DNA from: Actinacidiphila epipremni
GTDB taxonomy: Bacteria > Actinomycetota > Actinomycetes > Streptomycetales > Streptomycetaceae
NCBI RefSeq assembly: GCF_012034175.1
Contig: NZ_JAATEJ010000033.1
Coordinates: forward strand, 1 to 64,000
Length of the DNA: 64,000 bases
Direction of reading: 5' to 3'
Shown piece by piece: positions 9,076-16,229 of this stretch. The translations under genes were made by a program, and so were the position numbers. Position 1 is the stretch's first letter. Every line of letters starts with the position of its first letter. The notes beneath the pieces were generated by a model, which was given only the letters and a program-made list of their open reading frames with translations, was not told where the DNA came from and ran no database searches.

Positions 9076-9882
9076 GTGAGCGAGGCGGAGGACACGGCGG
9101 CCGGCGGCACCGGGGAGGGCGGGCCCGGCGGCCGTACGCGCCCCCGTACGCCCTGGGTCGTCGGGGTGTCCGGGGCCTCGGGGACGCCGTACGCGGCGGC
9201 GGTCGTGCGCGGGCTGCTCGCGGCCGGCGAGGACGTGGACCTCGTCGTCAGCCGGGCCGCCCGGCTCACCCTGCTGGACGAGACCGGCGGGCCCTTCCGC
9301 GACGCCCACTGGCGCACCGACCTGGCCCGCGTCCTGGCCCGCGGCGCCGACGGCACCCCCGACGCCCACCCGGCGCAGGACCTGGCGCGGGTACGGCACT
9401 GGCCGGCCGGCGACCTGGCCGCCGGGCCGTCCTCCGGCTCGTACCCGGCCAAGGGCATGCTCGTCGTGCCGGCCAGCACCGCGTGCGTGGCCGGGGTGGC
9501 GCTGGGGCTGTCCAAGGACCTGCTCCAGCGGGCCGCGAGCGTCACGCTCAAGGAGCGCAGGCCGCTGGTCGTCGCGGTGCGCGAGACCCCGCTGAACGGC
9601 CAGACGCTGCGTCACCTGGTCGCGCTGGACGACGCCGGGGCCGTGGTGCTGCCGGCCTCGCCGGCCTTCTACACCGGCGCCCGGTACATCCAGGACCTGG
9701 TCGACTTCGTCGCCGGGCGGGTGCTGGACGCGGCGGGCGTGCCGCACGCGCTGTACCGGCGGTGGGAGGGCGGCCTCGGGCAGACCGGGCCCGCGTCCGG
9801 GGAGGGCTCCGGGCCGGCGGGTCCCGGGCAAAATGGGCCCGGGCAGGCAGATGCGCAGGGCGCGGGCCCGTCCATGCCTTAG
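9076..9882 (+). CDS. mqnM: UbiX-like flavin prenyltransferase
   Basis: A 268-aa protein, longer than the ~190-200 aa typical of UbiX because of a Gly/Thr/Arg-rich N-terminal stretch and a Gly/Pro/Gln tail (about 240-268). The core has the flavin-binding opening VVGVSGASGTPYAAAV, the SSGSYPAKGMLVVPAST segment and the RRPLVVAVRETPLN segment of the family. It makes prenylated FMN from FMN and dimethylallyl phosphate, the cofactor needed by the UbiD-family MqnL encoded 3 kb upstream. The GTG at 9076 is chosen as the first start in the frame. An Lrp regulator follows after 50 nt. Confidence 0.92.
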   Translation: MSEAEDTAAGGTGEGGPGGRTRPRTPWVVGVSGASGTPYAAAVVRGLLAAGEDVDLVVSRAARLTLLDETGGPFRDAHWRTDLARVLARGADGTPDAHPAQDLARVRHWPAGDLAAGPSSGSYPAKGMLVVPASTACVAGVALGLSKDLLQRAASVTLKERRPLVVAVRETPLNGQTLRHLVALDDAGAVVLPASPAFYTGARYIQDLVDFVAGRVLDAAGVPHALYRRWEGGLGQTGPASGEGSGPAGPGQNGPGQADAQGAGPSMP

Positions 9883-9932
9883 ATTCGTGTCCAGACAGCG
9901 CAGTCGCGGCACGAACAGGAGGGTCCCCCCTG

Positions 9933-10388
9933 ATGGACGCGGTGGACAGACAGCTCATCCAGGCGTTGCGTGAGAACGGCCGGGCGTCGTACGCGGAACT
10001 GGGCCGGCTGGTGGGGCTGTCCGGCCCCAGCGTCACCGATCGCATCAACCGGCTGGAGCAGGCCGGCGTCATCACCGGCTACCGCGCCACCGTCGCCCCC
10101 GCCGCGCTCGGCCTCGGCGTCACCGCGCTCGTCGGCCTGCAGCTCAGCGACGCCGCCGACCACGAGGACGTCGCCACCCGGCTGCGCGACCTCGACGAGA
10201 TCGAGGACTGCTGGTTCATCGCCGGCGACGACTCGTACATGCTCAAGGTCAGGGTCGGCGACGTGGACGGCCTGGAGCACACCATCCGCCGGCTGTCCGG
10301 CACCAAGGGCGTGGCCCGCACCCGTACCACGATCGTGCTGTCGACCAAGTGGGAGAACCGGGTCGGGGCGCTGCCCGAGGAAGTCTGA
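9933..10388 (+). CDS. Lrp/AsnC-family transcriptional regulator
   Basis: A 151-aa protein with an N-terminal winged helix-turn-helix (MDAVDRQLIQALRENGRASYAELGRLVGLS...VTDRINRLEQAGVI) and a C-terminal RAM/AsnC ligand-binding domain (about 65-145). The ATG at 9933 is preceded by an AGGAGGG sequence 9 nt upstream. The frame stays open far upstream, but that part is a shadow of mqnM and its surroundings. It is sandwiched between mqnM and mqnE, with 44 nt to mqnE. It is a candidate regulator of the menaquinone genes or a simple co-resident. Effector unknown. Confidence 0.9.
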   Translation: MDAVDRQLIQALRENGRASYAELGRLVGLSGPSVTDRINRLEQAGVITGYRATVAPAALGLGVTALVGLQLSDAADHEDVATRLRDLDEIEDCWFIAGDDSYMLKVRVGDVDGLEHTIRRLSGTKGVARTRTTIVLSTKWENRVGALPEEV

Positions 10389-10432
10389 GCGTAGGGTCGA
10401 AGGCGATCGACCCCGGGCAGGAGGAGAAGCGC

Positions 10433-11596
10433 ATGGACGCGGGGCTCAAGCGGGAGCTGGAGCAGAAGGTCTACGCAGGTGAGCGGCTGACCCGTGAGGA
10501 CGGCATCGCCCTCTACGAGTCCGACGACCTGGCGTGGCTGGGCGGGCTCGCGCACCATGTGCGCACGCAGAAGAACGGTGACGTGGTCCACTTCAACGTC
10601 AACCGGCACCTGAACATGACGAACGTGTGCACCGCCTCGTGCGCGTACTGCTCCTTCCAGCGCAAGCCGGGCGAGAAGGACGCGTACACGATGCGCATCG
10701 AGGAGGCCGTGCGCCTGGCCAAGGCGATGGAGGGCGACAACCTCACCGAGCTGCACATCGTCAACGGCCTGCACCCGACGCTGCCCTGGCGCTACTACCC
10801 GCGCTCGCTCAAGGCCCTCAAGGAGGCCCTGCCGCAGGTCTCGCTCAAGGCGTTCACCGCCACCGAGATCCACCACTTCGAGACGATCTCCGGGATGTCC
10901 GCCTCCGACATCCTCGACGAACTCATCGACGCGGGGCTGGAGTCGCTGACCGGCGGCGGCGCGGAGATCTTCGACTGGGAGGTGCGCCGGCACATCGTGG
11001 ACCACCGCACCCACTGGGAGGACTGGTCCCGCATCCACCGCCTGGCGCACTCCAAGGGCCTCAAGACGCCCTCGACGATGCTCTACGGCCACATCGAGGA
11101 GCCCCGGCACCGGGTCGACCACGTGCTGCGGCTGCGCGAACTGCAGGACGAGACCGGCGGCTTCCAGGTCTTCATCCCGCTGCGCTACCAGCACGACTTC
11201 GTGGACATGAAGGACGGCAAGATCCGCAACCGCCTCCAGGCGCGGACGACGATGGCGACCGGCGCGGAGGCGCTCAAGACGTTCGCGGTGTCGCGGCTGC
11301 TGTTCGACAACGTGCCGCACGTGAAGGTCTTCTGGGTGATGCACGGCCTGTCCACCGCGCAACTCGCCCTCAACCACGGGGCGGACGACATGGACGGCTC
11401 GGTCGTCGAGTACAAGATCACGCATGACGCGGACGACTTCGGCACGCCCAACAAGCTCACCCGCGACGACATCCTGGAGCTCATCCGGGACGCCGGCTTC
11501 CGGCCGGTGGAGCGCAACACGCGCTACGAGATCATCCGCGAGTACCCGGGGCCGGACGGGGAGCGGCGCGAGTCGCCGCAGCCGATGCGGGTGTGA
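10433..11596 (+). CDS. mqnE: Aminodeoxyfutalosine synthase (radical SAM)
   Basis: A 387-aa radical SAM enzyme. The cluster motif is CTASCAYC, with Cys66, Cys70 and Cys73 coordinating the SAM-bound [4Fe-4S]. The family block NVCTASCAYCSFQRKPGE and the later TGGGAEIFDWEVRR and STMLYGHIEEPRHRVDH segments are typical of MqnE. It joins the MqnA product, 3-[(1-carboxyvinyl)oxy]benzoate, with S-adenosylmethionine to give 6-amino-6-deoxyfutalosine. The ATG at 10433 follows a GGAGGAGAAG ribosome-binding sequence. A strong hairpin follows the gene. Confidence 0.95.
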   Translation: MDAGLKRELEQKVYAGERLTREDGIALYESDDLAWLGGLAHHVRTQKNGDVVHFNVNRHLNMTNVCTASCAYCSFQRKPGEKDAYTMRIEEAVRLAKAMEGDNLTELHIVNGLHPTLPWRYYPRSLKALKEALPQVSLKAFTATEIHHFETISGMSASDILDELIDAGLESLTGGGAEIFDWEVRRHIVDHRTHWEDWSRIHRLAHSKGLKTPSTMLYGHIEEPRHRVDHVLRLRELQDETGGFQVFIPLRYQHDFVDMKDGKIRNRLQARTTMATGAEALKTFAVSRLLFDNVPHVKVFWVMHGLSTAQLALNHGADDMDGSVVEYKITHDADDFGTPNKLTRDDILELIRDAGFRPVERNTRYEIIREYPGPDGERRESPQPMRV

Positions 11597-11605
11597 GTTC
11601 TGCTA

Positions 11606-11624
11606 CGGCCGCGTGGCGCGGCCG
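11606..11624 (+). terminator. Hairpin after mqnE
   Basis: A perfect 8-bp GC stem (CGGCCGCG / CGCGGCCG) with a 3-nt loop begins 10 nt after the mqnE stop. There is no U-run, which is usual for Streptomyces terminators. Role inferred from position. Confidence 0.55.
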
Positions 11625-11679
11625 GTGGTGTGAGGCGGCTCACGGGGATGCGGCTCGGCGTAATGGCTAGTGTTGTGCC

Positions 11680-12201
11680 ATGACCCTTACGTGCGAGCTG
11701 GACCCCGTCCTCGACGAGGAGGTCCGCGAGGGCGTCCTCGCGCTGTGGACGGACGTCTCCAACGCCGACGGCGCGGTCGGTTTCGTGCCGCCCGTCACGC
11801 CCGAGGACATCCGCCCCACCTTCGAGGACTCCCTCGCCGAGGTCGCCGCGGGCCGCCGCCGGCTCATCCTCGGCCGCGACGAGGACGGCCGCATCGCCGC
11901 GACCGCCTTCCTGGCGTACAACGAGCACCGCCTCATGACGCACTGGCTGTGGCTCTACACGCTGATGGTCCACCCCCGCCACCAGGGCCGCGGCTACGGC
12001 CGCACCCTGATGTCCGCGGTCGAGCGGACCGCCCGCACCTTCCCCGGCATCGAGGCGATCCGCCTCACCTGCCGCGGCGGCACGGGCGTCGACACCTTCT
12101 ACGCCGCCTGCGGCTACAAGGAGGTCGGCCGCGTCCCGTCCGCCATCCGCGTCCGCCCGGGCGACGACCGCGACGACATCATCATGCTCCTGACCCTCTG
12201 A
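11680..12201 (+). CDS. GNAT-family N-acetyltransferase
   Basis: A 173-aa protein with the GNAT fold. The acetyl-CoA pyrophosphate loop is HPRHQGRGYGRTLM (about 100-113) and the C-terminal FYAACGYKEVGR segment is the family's last beta-alpha unit. Substrate unknown. A TAGTGT hexamer ends 6 nt before the ATG and no Shine-Dalgarno is visible, so the mRNA could be leaderless. This is the last gene of ordinary composition before a repeat-rich stretch. Confidence 0.88.
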   Translation: MTLTCELDPVLDEEVREGVLALWTDVSNADGAVGFVPPVTPEDIRPTFEDSLAEVAAGRRRLILGRDEDGRIAATAFLAYNEHRLMTHWLWLYTLMVHPRHQGRGYGRTLMSAVERTARTFPGIEAIRLTCRGGTGVDTFYAACGYKEVGRVPSAIRVRPGDDRDDIIMLLTL

Positions 12202-12290
12202 CCCCTCGGCAGCGGCTGCGCCGCGGGGCAGCAAACCAGGGGGTGCGGGGCTGTGCCTGACGTGCGGCTGGCGCCGCGTGGGCGCGCCCC

Positions 12291-12393
12291 AGCCCACCAC
12301 GGCCCGCGCGTCGTCACCGTCCGAAAAAGGCTGTTCGGTGCGTTCCGGACCACCGGCCGGTGACCGGTTGCGCGCGTCGTTCCCCGCGCCCCT
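12291..12393. repeat. Partial copy of the 126-bp palindromic intergenic repeat
   Basis: The core (GTCGTCACCGTCCG ... GGCTGTTCGGTGCG ... CCGGACCACCGGCCGGTG) and the right arm, which ends TTCCCCGCGCCCC, match the other copies in this window. The left arm is degraded to sequence around 12230-12290. It continues directly into sequence duplicated at 16177-16230, so repeat and flank were duplicated together. Confidence 0.75.
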
Positions 12394-12460
12394 GGGGGGC
12401 GCTTTCTGCGTTGCCGATGTCCGGGCCGAGCCCAGAGCTACCGGATCACCGGCGTTGCCC

Positions 12461-12695
12461 TCAGAGCTGCGAGGCGATGGTGTGCATCAGGTCGAGGGAT
12501 TTCCCGGGTGGTAGGGCGATGCGTTGGATGTGGTCGAGGTGGAGGCGGAAGGCGGTCAGATGGGCTCGGGTGTGGTGGAGGTCGTCGGCCGCCGGGGTGC
12601 GGTCTGCCAGGACGGTGTCCAGGCGGGCGACGCGGGTTTCGACTTCCGGTTCGGTGAGGGCCGGGACGGCGGCGCGGAAGAGGGCGCGGGCGTAG
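12461..12695 (-). pseudogene. Remnant of an XRE/DUF5753 regulator (C-terminal piece with internal deletion)
   Basis: Minus-strand sequence closely matches the 3' part of the intact regulator at 16230-17099 (LDTVLADRTPAADDLHH and LDLMHTIASQL are recognisable). The frame ends at a TGA at 12461-12463, slightly earlier than the intact copy. Relative to that copy, 237 bp (79 codons, in frame) is missing exactly between two GGGCGAC heptamers (16409-16415 and 16646-16652 in the intact copy, fused at 12625-12631 here). The N-terminal HTH half is absent, because homology stops abruptly at 12695. No start codon is available, so this is not a gene. Confidence 0.85.
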
Positions 12696-12920
12696 AAGCA
12701 ACGCGCCCTACTGCAACTCGACCTGGCCGCAGGACACTTCGGGAGCGGGCGTCTGGAGCTCGCTTACTTCCTCGCGACCCAAGCTGTGGAAACCGGGCTA
12801 CGGTACCGATCAGGACGGGTCGTCGAGCGTGCACGGACCTTCCGCCGCCTGTACACGTCGATGACTCCTCCCAAGGCGGTCCGGGACTTTGACGACCGCC
12901 TGCATGGCGCCTACCTGTGA
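12696..12920 (+). pseudogene. Truncated C-terminus of a TPR-type transcriptional regulator
   Basis: The plus frame from 12696 to the TGA at 12918 reads as a coherent 74-residue tail. It contains ALLQLDLAAGHFGSGRLELA, FLATQAVETGLRYRSGRV, VERARTFRRLY and DFDDRLHGAYL. This matches the tetratricopeptide C-terminus common in Streptomyces XRE/TPR regulators (family recognised by eye). There is no start, and the frame begins exactly where homology of the neighbouring broken regulator ends (12695/12696), marking a rearrangement breakpoint. It ends 13 nt before the SLOG-like gene, so the intact regulator was probably cotranscribed with that gene. Confidence 0.75.
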
Positions 12921-12933
12921 GCAAGGACATCGA

Positions 12934-13410
12934 ATGCGCATCGGGATAACCGGACACCGCGGGTTGCCAGAAGGAACCGCCACCCTGGTCCAGTCGGAGA
13001 TCAGCCGTATCGTCAGCAGTTACCAGCCCGTCGAACTCATTGGTGTCTCGTGCATCGCGGACGGCCCGGACGCATGGTTCGCACGCGCTGTACTCGATCA
13101 CGGCGGCCACCTTGAAGTGGTGATTCCTGCTGAGGACTACCGAAGCGTCCTCCCCGATTGGCATCACGCGACGTACGACGCCCTTCTCAGTCGAGCGTCA
13201 GAGATCCACATGACAGGTCTGACCGCAGCCGACAACCACGCGTTCATGGCAGCCAGCGAGATCCTGGTGGGCCTGGTAGACGAACTCATCGCCGTTTGGG
13301 ACGGCCAGCTTGCTCGCGGTTACGGCGGGACCGCTGATGTTGTCCGCTACGCGGAGAACGTGGGAGTGCCGGTTCGGGTCGTGTGGCCCGATGGGGCCGC
13401 ACGGGACTGA
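12934..13410 (+). CDS. SLOG/Rossmann-like nucleotide-binding protein, function unknown
   Basis: A 158-aa protein opening with beta-strand-Gly pattern MRIGITGHRGLPEGT. A further block (VELIGVSCIADGPDAWFARAVLDHGG) and a distal GTADVVRYAENVGVPVRVVWPDG are typical of the SLOG/DprA-like Rossmann families, which bind nucleotides or nucleotide-derived signals. The assignment is by pattern only. The ATG at 12934 is preferred over an upstream in-frame ATG at 12889 that lies in the remnant regulator. Third-position GC is visibly lower than in neighbouring core genes, suggesting acquisition. Its partner regulator appears to have been destroyed. Confidence 0.7.
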   Translation: MRIGITGHRGLPEGTATLVQSEISRIVSSYQPVELIGVSCIADGPDAWFARAVLDHGGHLEVVIPAEDYRSVLPDWHHATYDALLSRASEIHMTGLTAADNHAFMAASEILVGLVDELIAVWDGQLARGYGGTADVVRYAENVGVPVRVVWPDGAARD

Positions 13411-13732
13411 CCGGTTTCATGCCAGCCGGAGAGCCTATCTCCTGCCGGTACTGCCCACGCCACCCTCGCTTTGGCTGGGCGCCAGATTCCTCAGGGCAGC
13501 TAGGTCATTTCTGCTGGTCAGAGCGCCTTTGTGCCGGTAAGATCGAGTTAGTCTTTAGACGAAGTCCCCCCGGGGAACTGCGCGACCAGCTGAAGGGGAC
13601 CGGCACATAGCCACCGGGGCCAAGGGGTGCCCCCTGCCGCCCCGCCCACCGACAGAACCGGAACCCCCCAAAAGCCGCGAGGGGGCGCCCCCCGAGGCAC
13701 GGCCCGGTGGGGCCGCGTGCTTCACTGGGAGC
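13411..13732. other. Intergenic stretch with a half repeat arm
   Basis: No convincing gene. A 75-codon frame (13383-13610) carries a CRYCPRHP cysteine pair but uses TTA and AGA codons. Its end reads through a single copy of the repeat arm GGGGAACTGCGCGACCAG (about 13574-13591), so it is probably accidental. The stretch 13628-13710 is GC-rich with inverted GGTGCCCCCT / GGGGGCGCC elements just upstream of the DUF4229 gene. Confidence 0.5.
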
Positions 13733-14035
13733 ATGCTTCGGTACACCGCCCTGCGCTTCGGCCTCATCGTCGCCAGCTTCGGTGTCATCTGGGGCCTGGT
13801 CCGGCTGCGTATCCTGCCGGCCGGGCTCGGTGACTCGAACTACCTCTGGGTCGCCCTGCTGGCCCTCATCGTGTCCGCCCCGCTCAGCTGGGTGCTGCTG
13901 CGCAACGTGCGCGAGCAGGCCGCGCTCACCGTCTCGCAGAAGGTGGAGCGCACCCGGCTGAACCTCGCCGCGAACGCGCAGCAGGAGGACGCGGTGGACG
14001 ACGCCGCGAGGGACGGCGCCGCGCACACCGCCTGA
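13733..14035 (+). CDS. DUF4229-like small membrane protein
   Basis: A 100-aa protein with two transmembrane helices (about 5-25 and 40-58) joined by a short loop. A charged cytoplasmic tail with a conserved-looking REQAALTVSQKVERTRLNLAA helix follows. This is the layout of actinobacterial DUF4229 proteins; function unknown. Its TGA overlaps the ATG of the following TetR gene (TGATG), so the pair is probably cotranscribed and coupled. Confidence 0.8.
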   Translation: MLRYTALRFGLIVASFGVIWGLVRLRILPAGLGDSNYLWVALLALIVSAPLSWVLLRNVREQAALTVSQKVERTRLNLAANAQQEDAVDDAARDGAAHTA

Positions 14036-14649
14036 TGCCCGCGGCGGGCGGCAAGCGCGTGCCGCGGGCCGTACGGGAGCGGCAGATGCTGGACGCCGCC
14101 GTCGCGGTCTTCGCCCGGCGCGGTTTCCGTGCCGCCTCGATGGACGAGATCGCCGAGGCGGCGGGCGTGAGCAAGCCGCTGGTGTATCTGTACCTCAACT
14201 CCAAGGAAGACCTCTTCACCGCCTGCATCCGCCGTGAGGCGGACGCCCTGACCGCCGCGGTGCGCGACGCGGTAGAGGCCGGCGCGCCGCCGGAGCGGCA
14301 GCTGTGGGGCGGGCTGCTGGGTTTCTTCGAGCACACCGCCGCGCATCCCGACGGCTGGACGGTGCTCTACAGCCAGGCCCGCACGGTCGGTGAGCCCTTC
14401 GCCGCGGAGGTCGCGTCGCTGCGGGCGCGGATCGTCGACTTCGCCGCCGGGCTGATCGCCGCGGCCTGCGGGGGCGCGCCGGGTGCGCCGGAGGTGGCCG
14501 CGTACGCCTACGCCCTGGTCGGCGCGGCGGAATCCCTCGCGGGGTGGGCGGCGACGGCGCCGGGACCCGTACCCGCGGGGCGCGAACTGGCCGCGTCCCT
14601 CATGACGTTCGCGTGGTCGGGGCTGTCGCGGGCGGTGCCGGCTCAGTAG
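14035..14649 (+). CDS. TetR-family transcriptional regulator
   Basis: A 204-aa protein. The N-terminal HTH is ERQMLDAAVAVFARRGFRAASMDEIAEAAGVSKPLVYLYLNSKEDLF (about 12-58), followed by an all-helical ligand-binding domain. It overlaps the DUF4229 gene by 1 nt at the start. Its end overlaps the convergent DinB-like gene by 7 nt (14643-14649). Target and ligand unknown. The upstream small membrane protein gene is its likely operon partner. Confidence 0.9.
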   Translation: MPAAGGKRVPRAVRERQMLDAAVAVFARRGFRAASMDEIAEAAGVSKPLVYLYLNSKEDLFTACIRREADALTAAVRDAVEAGAPPERQLWGGLLGFFEHTAAHPDGWTVLYSQARTVGEPFAAEVASLRARIVDFAAGLIAAACGGAPGAPEVAAYAYALVGAAESLAGWAATAPGPVPAGRELAASLMTFAWSGLSRAVPAQ

Positions 14650-15230
14650 TCCTCCGGCCGCGGCGTACGGCCCAGGGTGCCGAGGATGCGGGCGAGCGGG
14701 CCGGCGTCCCCGGGCACGGGGACCGCGCCGGCGAAGGCGGGGGAGGCCGGCGGGACGGCGCGCGCGAGCGGCAGCACGGCGTCGGGCAGGTCGGGGCCCG
14801 GGTCGAAGGGCAGGTCGAGGGTCGCGGCGACGTCCCAGGCGTGGACGAGGTAGTCGAGCAGGTGGAAGCCGATCGCCTGTCCGGCGGGGAAGGGCGTCCG
14901 GGTGCCGAACTCCGGGAGGACGAGCCCCTGCTGCGCGTCGGTGAGGTGTGCGAACGCGGCGGTCACGTCCTCGGCGGCGGCCTCGTACGCCGTGACGGGC
15001 GTGGCGGTCGCCACGACGGCCCAGGCCGCGGCCTCGGCGCCGGCCCCCCGCGCGGCGGCGGCGAACCCGCGGTGCTGGGCCGTCATGTGCCCGAGCAGCT
15101 CCGCGAGGTCCCAGCCGGCGCAGGGAGTGGGGCGGTGCAGATCGGCTACGGTCGACTGCCGGACGAGGTCGCGGCTCAGGCGTACCGCCTGGGCGTCGAG
15201 CGCTCGGACCCGGTCGAGATTCGTAGGCAT
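14643..15230 (-). CDS. TIGR03086-type DinB/maleylpyruvate isomerase-fold protein
   Basis: A 195-aa helical-bundle protein. The metal-site pattern is visible as CAGWDLAELLGHMTAQH (about 37-53), with a second histidine in FHLLDYLVHAWDVAATL (about 120-137), as in the mycothiol-dependent maleylpyruvate isomerase/DinB fold. In actinobacteria this fold includes thiol-S-transferases; the substrate here is unknown. It diverges from a MarR regulator with only 49 bp between starts, so that regulator is its probable controller. Confidence 0.85.
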   Translation of the reverse strand: MPTNLDRVRALDAQAVRLSRDLVRQSTVADLHRPTPCAGWDLAELLGHMTAQHRGFAAAARGAGAEAAAWAVVATATPVTAYEAAAEDVTAAFAHLTDAQQGLVLPEFGTRTPFPAGQAIGFHLLDYLVHAWDVAATLDLPFDPGPDLPDAVLPLARAVPPASPAFAGAVPVPGDAGPLARILGTLGRTPRPEDY

Positions 15231-15279
15231 GTGCTTATCGTCTGCCCGCGCATATCATCTGTCAAGGGAGCTTTTACGG

Positions 15280-15738
15280 ATGGCCGCCGCACGTGAGCCC
15301 CGCAGGGACCTCGCCGCCATGCTCGTCCCCCTCGGCCGCGCCCTCACCGCGGCCGAGCTGCCGCTGCTCGCCGAGCACGGCCTGAGCATGTGGGCGTACG
15401 CCGTGCTGCTCCGCCTGGAGGCGGAACCCCTGCGCAGCCAGGCCGCTCTCGCGGAGTCCATCGGCGCGGACAAGACCCGGATCATCGAGGTGCTCACCGC
15501 GCTCGAATCCCGCGGCCTCATCAGCCGCACCCCCGACCCCGCGGACCGCCGCGTCCGCCTCCTCGCCCTCACCCCGGAGGGCTCCCGCGTCCGCGACGCC
15601 GCGCAATCCGCGATCCAGTCCCGCGAGGACCGCCTCCTCGCGCATTACCTCCCCCCCACCCAACGCACCCCCTTCCTCACCGCCCTGGCCACCCTCTCCG
15701 CCCTCCCCCCGGAATCCCTGACCGACCCCGACCTCTGA
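15280..15738 (+). CDS. MarR-family transcriptional regulator
   Basis: A 152-aa winged-helix protein: helices through QAALAESIGADKTRIIEVLTALESRGLISRTPDPADRRVRLLALTPEG (about 50-97) include the DRR wing of MarR proteins. The ATG at 15280 follows GGGAGC. The longer frame upstream is a shadow of the divergent gene. It probably regulates itself and the adjacent DinB-fold gene from the 49-bp shared promoter, a common arrangement for MarR sensors of electrophiles or thiol stress. No clear dyad is visible in the gap. Confidence 0.88.
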   Translation: MAAAREPRRDLAAMLVPLGRALTAAELPLLAEHGLSMWAYAVLLRLEAEPLRSQAALAESIGADKTRIIEVLTALESRGLISRTPDPADRRVRLLALTPEGSRVRDAAQSAIQSREDRLLAHYLPPTQRTPFLTALATLSALPPESLTDPDL

Positions 15739-15854
15739 CGCTACGTCTGCGCCGCAGGGTGCTTTTCATGGCGCGGGGCTGCGTTTGCTGCGCGGCTGCC
15801 GCCGCGTGGGCGCGCCCGGTCTGGCGCTGCGTCTGCGCCGGACGGTGATACCCA

Positions 15855-15980
15855 GGGGCGCGGGGAACTGCGCGACAAGCCAGTGACCGGCGTGCAGGTC
15901 GCCACCGTCTGAAAGGGGCTGTTCGGTGCGTTCCGGACCACCAGTCGGTGGGTGGTTGCGCGCGCAGTTCCCCGCGCCTC
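15855..15980. repeat. 126-bp palindromic intergenic repeat, copy
   Basis: The left arm GGGGCGCGGGGAACTGCGCG (15855-15874) and right arm CGCGCAGTTCCCCGCGCCTC (15961-15980) are inverted repeats differing at one base. The core contains the conserved CACCGTCTGAAAGGGGCTGTTCG segment. A GC-rich module (GCGCCGCAGGGTGCTTTTCA onward) precedes it at 15746-15850. No coding capacity. Confidence 0.9.
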
Positions 15981-16053
15981 TGAAGAGCACCCTGCGGCGC
16001 GGCGGCAGCCTCAGCCGGGTTGGCGTCGGCATGGCGCCGGACGGTGACACCCA

Positions 16054-16176
16054 GGGGCGCGGGGAACTGCGCGACCAGCCCACCACGGCCGGCGGGTCGT
16101 CACCGTCCGGAAGGGGCTGTTCGGTGCGATCCGGACCACCGGCCGGTGACCGGTTGCGCGTCGTTCCCCGCGCCCC
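16054..16176. repeat. 126-bp palindromic intergenic repeat, second copy with 3-bp loss
   Basis: Same left arm as the copy at 15855. The right arm has lost 3 bp (GCGCGTCGTTCCCCGCGCCCC). It is separated from the previous copy by 73 bp containing an inverted piece of the GC-rich flank module. The sequence continues into the region duplicated at 12390-12695. Confidence 0.88.
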
Positions 16177-16229
16177 TGGGGGGCGCTTTCTGCGTTGTAG
16201 ATGTCCGGGCCGTTCCCAGAGCTACCGGA

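Noticed and set aside
13383-13610. 75-codon frame with a CxxC pair after the SLOG gene
   Set aside because: Contains TTA and AGA codons, overlaps the SLOG gene end and terminates within a repeat arm; no ribosome-binding site.
15390-15848. 152-codon frame overlapping the MarR gene and running into the repeat
   Set aside because: Arg/Pro-rich shadow in another frame of marR; its end is repeat sequence.
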